Positions 35,289 to 42,494 of a stretch of DNA of 42,494 bases are shown here, piece after piece (position 1 is the stretch's first letter; the number at the start of each line of letters is the position of its first letter). Made by a program: the position numbers and the translations under genes. The stretch is from Lentilactobacillus rapi DSM 19907 = JCM 15042 (lineage in GTDB: Bacteria > Bacillota > Bacilli > Lactobacillales > Lactobacillaceae): assembly GCF_001436255.1 (NCBI RefSeq), contig NZ_AZEI01000018.1:1-42494 (forward strand), read 5' to 3'. The notes under the pieces were generated by a model. That model had not been told where the DNA came from. It worked only from the letters and a program-made list of their open reading frames with translations, and did not search any database.

Positions 35289-36584
35289 ATGACAGAAAAT
35301 AATAAAGTAATCCTAGCTTACTCCGGTGGCTTGGACACATCCGTTGCAATTGCTTGGCTGAAGGACAAAGGGTATGACGTTGTTGCTTGCTGTATCAATG
35401 TTGGTGAAGGCAAGGACCTTAATTTTATTAAGCAAAAGGCTTTAAACGTTGGTGCCGTCAAAGCATACGTAATTGACGCCTTAGATGAATTTGCCGACAA
35501 CTATGCAGCCGTTGCTTTAAAAGCTAACGCAATGTACGAAGGATCATATCCATTGATCTCTGCTTTGTCACGCCCCCTTATTTCTAAAACGTTAGTTGAA
35601 GTTGCCCATCAAGAGCACGCAGTTGCCGTTGCTCATGGCTGTACTGGAAAAGGAAATGATCAGGTTCGTTTCGAAGTTGCGATTCATGGGCTTGATCCCC
35701 AACTTGAAGTTCTCAGCCCAGTTCGTGACTGGCACTGGTCTCGTGAACAAGAAATTGAATACGCTAAGGACCACAACATTCCGATTCCAATCGACCTTGA
35801 CTCACCATATTCAATCGATGCCAACATCTGGGGCCGAGCTAACGAAGCCGGTATCTTGGAAGATCCATGGCAGAGTGCGCCAGAAGATGCCTTTGCAATC
35901 ACTAACCCAATTGAAAACACCCCGGATACACCAACGGAAGTGCAAATTACTTTTGAAAAGGGAATTCCAGTTGAATTGGACGGTAAAAAGATGAAGTTCG
36001 CTGACATCATTCAGGATTTGAACAAGATTGCCGGTGAAAATGGCGTTGGCCGAATCGACCACATTGAAAACCGTTTGGTTGGGATTAAATCTCGTGAGGT
36101 ATATGAAGCCCCTGCAGCAACTGTATTGCTCAAAGCCCACAAAGAATTGGAAGACTTAACGTTTGAGCGTGACTTAGCTCATTTCAAGCCAACTGTTGAG
36201 AAGCAACTCAGCGAACTCGTCTATAATGCCCTTTGGTTCTCACCATTGATGGATTCAATTCAGGCCTTTATCGACAAGTCACAAGAAGTCGTGAACGGCA
36301 TCATCAAATTGCAATTATTCAAAGGCAACGTCATGGTACTTGGCCGTAAATCAGATTCGTCACTCTATGACAAGGATTTGGCAACTTACACGTCTTCTGA
36401 TTCATTCGATCAAGAAGCTGCTAAAGGATTCATCAAGCTCTGGGGACTACCAACTCAGGTTTATCAACAAGTTCAACTCAAAAACAAACAAGCACAGTTT
36501 GTTCAAGCCGTTACCAAATCACAATTAAAAGACAAGGTGACGGTTCACGATCAATATTCCACACATACGGGAGCTAAAAAATAG
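35289..36584 (+). CDS. argG: Argininosuccinate synthase
   Basis: A 431-residue enzyme that joins citrulline and aspartate with ATP, the next-to-last step of arginine synthesis. The PP-loop AYSGGLDTS is at 10-18; further motifs include [17 protein letters not shown] and FSPLMDSIQ. It is some 20-30 residues longer than usual at the C-terminus (after [10 protein letters not shown]). The ATG at 35289 has AAGGGG 8 nt upstream; an in-frame ATG 66 nt earlier lies inside repeat copy E and is rejected. argH begins immediately after the stop. Confidence 0.95.
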   Translation: MTENNKVILAYSGGLDTSVAIAWLKDKGYDVVACCINVGEGKDLNFIKQKALNVGAVKAYVIDALDEFADNYAAVALKANAMYEGSYPLISALSRPLISKTLVEVAHQEHAVAVAHGCTGKGNDQVRFEVAIHGLDPQLEVLSPVRDWHWSREQEIEYAKDHNIPIPIDLDSPYSIDANIWGRANEAGILEDPWQSAPEDAFAITNPIENTPDTPTEVQITFEKGIPVELDGKKMKFADIIQDLNKIAGENGVGRIDHIENRLVGIKSREVYEAPAATVLLKAHKELEDLTFERDLAHFKPTVEKQLSELVYNALWFSPLMDSIQAFIDKSQEVVNGIIKLQLFKGNVMVLGRKSDSSLYDKDLATYTSSDSFDQEAAKGFIKLWGLPTQVYQQVQLKNKQAQFVQAVTKSQLKDKVTVHDQYSTHTGAKK

Positions 36585-37967
36585 ATGAGTACTAAGAAAC
36601 TTTGGGGCGGCCGGTTTCAAGCCCAGGCATCCAAATGGGTGGACGAGTTTGGTGCCTCGATTTCCTTTGATCAGTTGATGGCTGAAGAGGATATCGAAGG
36701 CTCACTTGCCCATGTGAAGATGTTGGGTCATACGAAAATTTTGAATGAGTCAGATGTTGACCAGATTGTTCAAGGACTGGAAGACCTGCGAGATGAGTTG
36801 CATGCTGGCAAATTACACTTCACGGTTGAAAATGAAGATATTCATATGAATATTGAGGCACTGTTGACTGAGAAGATCGGTCCAGTCGCTGGTAAGCTGC
36901 ACACTGCCCGTTCACGAAACGACCAGGTTGCCACTGATTTCCATTTATACCTCAAGAAGCGGCTGCCAAAAGTGATTGACGAAATCACAACTTTACAGCA
37001 AACGCTGGTTGAGATGGCTGAAAAAAATGTTGAGACCATCATGCCAGGATATACGCATTTGCAACATGCCCAACCAATTTCTTATGGTCATTACTTAATG
37101 GCTTATTACCAAATGCTGAAACGGGATAAGGAACGGTTTGAATTCAATATGAAGCATACTGATATCTTACCGCTTGGAGCTGCCGCGCTTGCCGGAACCA
37201 CTTTCCCAATTGACCGGGAATACACGGCTCAGGAACTCGGCTTTGATGCTGTCTATGCCAACTCGCTGGACGCCGTTTCTGATCGGGACTTCGCGCTGGA
37301 ATTCTTAAGCAACAGTTCCATTTTGATGCTGCATTTATCTCGTTTTTGCGAAGAAATCAGCATGTGGGTCAGCCATGAGTTTAAGTATCTTGAACTCAGT
37401 GATGCCTACACCACTGGCAGTTCGATTATGCCTCAAAAGAAGAATCCGGATATGGCCGAGTTGATCCGAGGTAAAACGGGTCGGGTATATGGCCACTTGA
37501 TGCAATTACTAGCCACGATGAAATCCTTGCCGCTTGCTTACAACAAGGATTTGCAGGAAGATAAAGAAGGCGTCTTTGATACCGTCAAAACCTTGCTGCC
37601 AGCGTTGAAAGTTTTCAATGGGATGTTGAAGACTGCAAAACCAAACGTTGAACGGATGAAACAAGCCACTGAAAATGATTTTTCCAATGCCACCGAGCTA
37701 GCCGATTATTTGGCAGCTAAGGGCGTTCCGTTTCGGCAGGCACACGGGATTGTGGGTCAGTTGGTCCTTAAGGGATTGCAAACGCATCAAAATCTTCAGG
37801 ACATGTCTTTAGCAGACTTGCAAGCAGCCTCCCCTAAAATCGAAGCAGACGTTTATCACGATCTCAAGTCAGAGGTGGCGGTTGAACGGCGGCATTCACT
37901 GGGCGGCACTGGCTTTGACCAGGTTAAGCTGCAGATTGAAAATGCGAAAAAAGAATTGAATAATTAG
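36585..37967 (+). CDS. argH: Argininosuccinate lyase
   Basis: A 460-residue enzyme of the fumarase/aspartase superfamily that splits argininosuccinate into arginine and fumarate. The superfamily signature [12 protein letters not shown] lies near 280-291; [13 protein letters not shown] and the [14 protein letters not shown] helix complete the active site. Length is normal. The ATG directly follows the argG stop (TAGATG), so the pair is co-transcribed and translationally coupled. A terminator follows. Confidence 0.96.
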   Translation: MSTKKLWGGRFQAQASKWVDEFGASISFDQLMAEEDIEGSLAHVKMLGHTKILNESDVDQIVQGLEDLRDELHAGKLHFTVENEDIHMNIEALLTEKIGPVAGKLHTARSRNDQVATDFHLYLKKRLPKVIDEITTLQQTLVEMAEKNVETIMPGYTHLQHAQPISYGHYLMAYYQMLKRDKERFEFNMKHTDILPLGAAALAGTTFPIDREYTAQELGFDAVYANSLDAVSDRDFALEFLSNSSILMLHLSRFCEEISMWVSHEFKYLELSDAYTTGSSIMPQKKNPDMAELIRGKTGRVYGHLMQLLATMKSLPLAYNKDLQEDKEGVFDTVKTLLPALKVFNGMLKTAKPNVERMKQATENDFSNATELADYLAAKGVPFRQAHGIVGQLVLKGLQTHQNLQDMSLADLQAASPKIEADVYHDLKSEVAVERRHSLGGTGFDQVKLQIENAKKELNN

Positions 37968-37971
37968 TCTT

Positions 37972-38026
37972 AAAAACAGCTACGTTTGATGGTCGTAAGT
38001 GACACATCAAGTGTGGCTGTTTTTTG
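37972..38026 (+). terminator. argGH terminator
   Basis: AAAACAGC pairs with GCTGTTTT and an inner TTGATG / CATCAA stem stacks on it; the T run closes the hairpin. Confidence 0.75.
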
Positions 38027-38095
38027 GCACAAATAGGTCTTTAAAACAGAGAGTAAGGCATCTGTGCTATTAATTTAAATGGTGTGTAATAATTC

Positions 38096-38124
38096 TTCAC
38101 CTTAATTAATTATGGTGGTATTAT
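38096..38124 (+). promoter_or_regulatory. Promoter of the surface protein gene
   Basis: TTCACC (38096-38101) is spaced 17 bp from TATTAT (38119-38124), which also carries the extended -10 TG. The leader is about 80 nt. Confidence 0.55.
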
Positions 38125-38211
38125 AGTGCTGTAGATCAGTAAGTAATGGTTTTTGCTGGTTTGATAATTAAATATTAATAAGTGCAACAAATTATTCAAG
38201 GGGGTTCACCA

Positions 38212-41200
38212 ATGCGACGAAATAATTGTTCGCGAAATAATTTGTGGGGGAAATCTGAAAAAACAGATTTGCACTACAAAATGTACAAGGTTGGCAAGAA
38301 ATGGGTGTTTGCTAGCCTTTTTATGTTGTCTTTAGGTTCATTTATGTTATCAGGGGTTTCCGTTCATGCCGATACCCAGGCTGAATTGGCAAAGAGTGAA
38401 GCCACTACGAGTACGACACTGGTCAAATCAGCGGCTAATGATACATCAGCAGCCGCGAACAGTCAGGGGACCAGTACCGCAGCGACTTCTGAAGCTGGAT
38501 CCACGGCAAACTCATCAAATGACACAACGAGTACAAGTGCCGATAAGACAAGCACAACCGCTACTACAAATGCTTCAAGCACAAGCAGTTCGGATGCAGT
38601 TAAAGCAACTTCAACAGCCAGTGCTGCGGTGAGTCAGGCAAGTCAGGCGGTTGCTTCTGATAGTACGGCCACCAGCAATGCGCAACAATCGTCAACTTCT
38701 GCTCAACCTAGCGATGCTTCGGCAGCAAGTTCCAAAGCTGCAACATCCGCTGAATCGGGGGCAACGAATTCTGGTACCAGCACAGCAAATGCCAAGTCAG
38801 ATGCAAGTAAGGCTGCTAGTGAAACGAGTGGTGCATCGAACGCTGCCAGTGGTACTAGTCAAGCCGCCAGCCTATCCAAATCAGATCAGGCTAAGGCAAC
38901 TGATACACTGAATAGTCTGTTGAAACAAGATAACATCAACGTCAACGGTTCAACAATCGATGCCAGCAAATTGACGTCTGATCAGTTGACGGCATTGAAG
39001 GCTGCTTTGGCGGCTTCAGGTCAAAAATTGACAGTTAATGAAACCGATGCACAAAAGGCAGCTGATGCCGCAGCTGCAAAGGCAACCGATTCGCTGAACG
39101 ACTTGTTAAAGCAAGACAATATTACCGTCAATAATTCCACTATTGATGTCACCAAATTAACAACGGCTCAATTGACGGCCTTGAAAACTGCTATTGCTTC
39201 TTCTGGGCAGAAGATTACCTTGAATGAAACCGATGCCCAGAAGGCTGCAGATGCGGCGGCTGAGAAAGCAGCCAGTGCGGATGCCATTTCAAATGCCTTC
39301 AATGAATTGGTTAAGGAAGGTAAGATTACCAACGGATCAACCATCAATGTTGCCGGCTTGTCAACTGATCAGTTATCGACGCTTCAGTCGGCGATTGCTA
39401 AGGCAGGTGTAAGCCTGTCGTTGTCGACAACGAGTGCAGTGGATACAAGTTCTGCTTCATATGCATTTGGACTGCAAAATGGGGATAAACAGTTAGACTC
39501 AATTTTTAACTTTACGCTCGGAACGAGTTCACCAGTGGATATTGCAACGAATATAACGCTTATTCCTAAAATGGCAGCTATTCTTGAGGCATTTATATCA
39601 ACTAATGGAACCATGCTTAATGCCGATGGCAGTCTTGCTTGGCCTTCAGGCTATACAGAACCTTGTACGGATGGCCAAACCATTTATCATCATTATATTG
39701 GTAATTATTGGGATGCCAATAGCGGTTTGTCTGATAAAAATGGAACATTCAACACAACTGACTACAATGCTGGCTTTGCAGCAATTTTGAAAACTTACTG
39801 CGAAGAAATCAATTCTTATTTAAATCAGGTTAAAAACAACGTCAATGATCCAACATATGCTGATGCCCTGGTTAATGATAAAAATGCTGCATACGATCCA
39901 ACAGACTTGCATAATACTACGAACGGTTGGGGAGATCTTGCCGCTCTCATTAAAGCTGGAGGAGCGTTATTTAATAATCCGGTTAATGACAATAATGATA
40001 TCTTCAGTAAAACAGCAACAACACCAACTGATGCCAACGCAACTCTCACTACTTCATATAATAAAGACATTACGCAAGATGCTCAGACAAGTATTGACGT
40101 GATCAATACTTTCATTGGAATTGCGATTACGAACATTCAAAACGGAATTATGAAACAAGCGTTGAGTGATATTCGTTCTCTTGGTGGTAATCAAGGCAAT
40201 AGTCAGGCTGGATCAACTGGTAACGTGAACGGGTCGATTGCGATCCCAGGGACTTTGACTGAAGCGCTGGAACTCAATGCTTCGCTTAACAGTTTGATTA
40301 ATACCTTTGGCTTTGGAAAGACTGTTGATTCATCAGTTATTAACGGTGTTTACTTGGACATTGCTTATGGCATTCGTAATGCGATTTCACTACACTTCCA
40401 AAAGGGTGTTAACGAAGCGATTGACCATGTCTTAAATGGTAAACCAGCCCCTGATTTTAGTAGCGTAGCTGGTTATACAGCTAACTCGTCAAATCCAGAA
40501 GCCATTGCCAACACAGCACAAGCGGCTGGTAGCGATACATTGTTTGTTGAAGCAATCGGCTATGCATGGGCTTCTAAGATTGCCCAACCGATTGTTAATG
40601 AAGCTGTTAACGATATTGCCTCCGATACCGTTAAGTCTACGGCCACTGAAATTGTTAATGCATTACCGGCTGGTACTTTATCAGATACAGAAATGAGCGA
40701 ATTACTTACTGAAGGCGCTTTTGATAAAAATCTTGATTCCTCGGACACAACAAATCCACACTATACACCATCAGCTAAAGGTGCCTTGCAAACCATTTTA
40801 GATTTATACAATGCCGAAGTTAATGCATTGAAACAAGCTCAGGCAGACTACATTGCCAATCCTGATGCAACTCCTGATGCCAACAATGGACCGAAGTTTG
40901 CTAACGAAGGAACTTCTGGGATTGTCACATATGATGCCACGACCGGTAAGTATAATGCGCCAATGGCTGCAACTTCAATTTCTGCGGCTGGTGATTATGT
41001 TCGGGCAATCGAATTCTTGCAATCGACACATGCTACTGGTTATGGTCAGGCGGATGCAGACGATATTTCACATACGCAGCATAACGGTGATGTTGCGACG
41101 ATTACGTCAACTACTAAAACATTCACCGGTGATGAAACTAAATTAGATAGTGTTCAATTAGCGGCTTATAAGGATAAGATCGCAGCTTTCTTACTGGGGA

Positions 41201-42494
41201 CTGGTTCAAATGCTGCCCAGCAGGCATATATCAAAGCGTATAATGATGAGGCAGGATTGGCTAATGCTGCCTTTGAGGCAGGCGGTAACGCTGCTTATGA
41301 TCAAACCAATTCTACTTACTTCATGACAAACGGAACCATTCCAGTTATTACTGTGGGTAATAATACCGTGACGATTAAGGTTGCTGATGTCACTTATAGT
41401 GCGAGTGATGATGGAACTGCCTCAAACTACAGTGCCACATCTGGTCTGGGTGGCCAACCAACTGGAACCGCATTTGTTGATGGTTATGTTGCCAGCACGA
41501 TTGCCGCTATTCAGGCTGCTATTAAGGCGATTGCTAATGATACGAAGAAGCATGCTAATTCAGCTGCGGCAGATGCGACGAATGCTTCAAATGCTGCTCT
41601 GTCGGCCGATGCGTATGCTTCTCAAGCTGAAAGTGAATCTGCATTGTTCCCAAGTGACGCAGCTGCTGCGAGTGATGCTAAAATTGCATCGGATGCGGCG
41701 GTTGATGCTGATACGAATTATAAGAATGCGAAGAGTGATGCTTCAGATGCATCTGATCAAGCTAAGACTGCCAGTGATCAAGCGGATGATTCCGCTACTT
41801 CAGATGCTAAAGCAGCCTTGTCAGCCCAGAGTAAGGCAACTAGTGATGCAGGGAGTGTCAAAGACGATCTTACCAAGATTAATACTAATCGAGACACCGC
41901 TTCGGATGCTTCCGGGCGCGTTACAACTGATATTATTAATGATGAGAAAAATGCGGCTGCTGATGCGGCCACGAGTGCAGCTAATGCTGCCAGCGCTGCT
42001 TCTGAAGCCAATGCGGCTGCTCAATCTGCTGAAGCATCCGCGGCTAGTGATGAGGCAATAGCTGCTAATGATGCCAAGAGCGACAGTAATGCAGTAGTTG
42101 CTGGCGATGCGAAAGCAGCTAGTGATGCGGCGACATCTGCTGCAGCTGCAGCAGCAAGTGCGGAGGCTGCTTATAATAAAGCCAATGCGGCTGCTTCGGA
42201 TGCTGCCAAGGCTTCTAGTTTTGCAGCAAGTGCAACTACCCTTGATGATGCTAAGAGTGGTGCCGATGCTGCGATTTCTGCAAATACTATTGCAAGTGAT
42301 GCTGCTGATGATGCCACGGATCAAAAGAATGCCGCGGTTACCGATGCAGCAACTGCTCATGATGCCGCCGGTCGGGCAACGGCTATCAGTACCGCCGATA
42401 GTGCCGCAGCCAGTGCCAATGCGGCGGCCACCAGTGCGGCGAATGCCAACAACTCAGCGCAAGCGGCTGCCAGTGCAGCTTCTGATTATGCGAA
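38212..42494 (+). CDS. Large KxYKxGKxW-signal surface protein (partial, runs off the window)
   Basis: The frame is open from the ATG at 38212 (AAGGGGG upstream) to the window end: 1427 codons and no stop. Residues 23-31 (KMYKVGKKW) match the KxYKxGKxW signal, followed by a hydrophobic core and a likely cleavage after VHA (residue 53). Such signals are typical of serine-rich adhesins, often exported by an accessory Sec system. Order: Ser/Thr/Ala-rich stretch (54-227); three 62-residue repeats (228-about 405, the third degenerate); a folded-looking region (about 406-1105) with the only two Cys of the mature part seen (485 and 530); then an Ala/Ser/Asp-rich, coiled-coil-like repeat region (about 1113 onward). 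Probably an adhesin; the C-terminal anchor and any glycosylation or export genes lie outside. Confidence 0.88.
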   Translation, partial: MRRNNCSRNNLWGKSEKTDLHYKMYKVGKKWVFASLFMLSLGSFMLSGVSVHADTQAELAKSEATTSTTLVKSAANDTSAAANSQGTSTAATSEAGSTANSSNDTTSTSADKTSTTATTNASSTSSSDAVKATSTASAAVSQASQAVASDSTATSNAQQSSTSAQPSDASAASSKAATSAESGATNSGTSTANAKSDASKAASETSGASNAASGTSQAASLSKSDQAKATDTLNSLLKQDNINVNGSTIDASKLTSDQLTALKAALAASGQKLTVNETDAQKAADAAAAKATDSLNDLLKQDNITVNNSTIDVTKLTTAQLTALKTAIASSGQKITLNETDAQKAADAAAEKAASADAISNAFNELVKEGKITNGSTINVAGLSTDQLSTLQSAIAKAGVSLSLSTTSAVDTSSASYAFGLQNGDKQLDSIFNFTLGTSSPVDIATNITLIPKMAAILEAFISTNGTMLNADGSLAWPSGYTEPCTDGQTIYHHYIGNYWDANSGLSDKNGTFNTTDYNAGFAAILKTYCEEINSYLNQVKNNVNDPTYADALVNDKNAAYDPTDLHNTTNGWGDLAALIKAGGALFNNPVNDNNDIFSKTATTPTDANATLTTSYNKDITQDAQTSIDVINTFIGIAITNIQNGIMKQALSDIRSLGGNQGNSQAGSTGNVNGSIAIPGTLTEALELNASLNSLINTFGFGKTVDSSVINGVYLDIAYGIRNAISLHFQKGVNEAIDHVLNGKPAPDFSSVAGYTANSSNPEAIANTAQAAGSDTLFVEAIGYAWASKIAQPIVNEAVNDIASDTVKSTATEIVNALPAGTLSDTEMSELLTEGAFDKNLDSSDTTNPHYTPSAKGALQTILDLYNAEVNALKQAQADYIANPDATPDANNGPKFANEGTSGIVTYDATTGKYNAPMAATSISAAGDYVRAIEFLQSTHATGYGQADADDISHTQHNGDVATITSTTKTFTGDETKLDSVQLAAYKDKIAAFLLGTGSNAAQQAYIKAYNDEAGLANAAFEAGGNAAYDQTNSTYFMTNGTIPVITVGNNTVTIKVADVTYSASDDGTASNYSATSGLGGQPTGTAFVDGYVASTIAAIQAAIKAIANDTKKHANSAAADATNASNAALSADAYASQAESESALFPSDAAAASDAKIASDAAVDADTNYKNAKSDASDASDQAKTASDQADDSATSDAKAALSAQSKATSDAGSVKDDLTKINTNRDTASDASGRVTTDIINDEKNAAADAATSAANAASAASEANAAAQSAEASAASDEAIAANDAKSDSNAVVAGDAKAASDAATSAAAAAASAEAAYNKANAAASDAAKASSFAASATTLDDAKSGADAAISANTIASDAADDATDQKNAAVTDAATAHDAAGRATAISTADSAAASANAAATSAANANNSAQAAASAASDYA
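38893..39429 (+). repeat. Three 186-bp (62-residue) repeats in the surface protein
   Basis: Units start at 38893, 39079 and 39265. Units 1 and 2 share KATDxLNxLLKQDNIxVN, STIDxxKLT, QLTALKxA, SGQK and NETDAQKAADAAA; unit 3 keeps ITNGSTINVAGLSTDQL but is more diverged. The exact 186-bp period indicates internal duplication. Confidence 0.85.
41548..42494 (+). repeat. Ala/Ser/Asp-rich low-complexity repeat region
   Basis: From about residue 1113 the surface protein becomes a degenerate repeat of short Ala-Ser-Asp modules (for example SDAA, ASDA, SAANAASAAS). The region is strongly helix-forming. It continues past the window edge. Confidence 0.85.

Noticed and set aside
41381-42360. Long open frames on both strands inside the surface protein gene (for example a 226-residue plus frame and a 179-residue minus frame)
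   Set aside because: They are shadows of the Ala/Ser/Asp repeat. Their Leu/Met/Arg-rich or Ser/Cys/Ile-rich composition follows from reading GCT/GAT/AGT-type codons in other frames, and they have no ribosome-binding sites.

Overview
The window reads as a chromosomal segment of a lactic acid bacterium of the family Lactobacillaceae. Support comes from the content and order of the genes: rpoY-rnjA, def, a four-gene pyruvate dehydrogenase operon, typA-ftsW-ylbG-rsmD-coaD-PDZ/Lon protease, comEA-comEB-comEC-holA, rpsT/rpsO, rnjB, tuf, tig, clpX-ysxC and argGH. A KxYKxGKxW secretion signal and an Rgg regulator also fit. The species cannot be fixed from the sequence alone.

Layout. 1-4312 (mostly minus strand): an ADP-ribosylglycohydrolase, a YegS/DAGK-type lipid kinase, and RNase J1 translationally coupled to the RNA polymerase epsilon subunit. 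4503-7683: a small membrane-anchored unknown, an Rgg-type regulator on the minus strand and a divergent MFS exporter, with two copies of a 121-bp hairpin repeat between them. 7819-13567: peptide deformylase and the divergent pdhABCD operon. 13568-14063: a non-coding stretch with a terminator and a 104-bp tandem repeat. 14064-20822: a UPF0223 protein, an inositol-phosphatase-like protein, TypA/BipA, and an envelope/ribosome/CoA operon from ftsW to a PDZ-Lon protease. 20881-25405: the late-competence comE operon ending in holA. 25587-34682: S20, S15, RNase J2, a helical unknown, EF-Tu, trigger factor, ClpX, YsxC and a MazG-like protein, mostly single genes with their own promoters and terminators. 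34683-35288: a 606-bp leader with three tandem copies of the 121-bp hairpin repeat in front of argGH. 38212-end: a very large secreted Ala/Ser/Asp-rich surface protein, still open at the window edge.

How it works together. Most genes are housekeeping: RNA decay (two RNase J paralogues, one with a degraded active site), translation (EF-Tu, S15, S20, TypA, RsmD, deformylase), protein folding and proteolysis (trigger factor, ClpX), pyruvate oxidation, DNA uptake and arginine synthesis. The accessory parts are the Rgg/MFS pair and the terminal adhesin.

The most notable signal is the 121-bp element. Five copies align without a single gap. They fold into one long hairpin with at least nine base pairs that change in a compensatory way between copies. 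Both arrays run in the same sense as the downstream gene and stop 20-24 nt before the start codon of two unrelated genes (the MFS exporter and argG). This fits either a structured leader RNA or a miniature palindromic mobile element; I do not recognise it as a named family.
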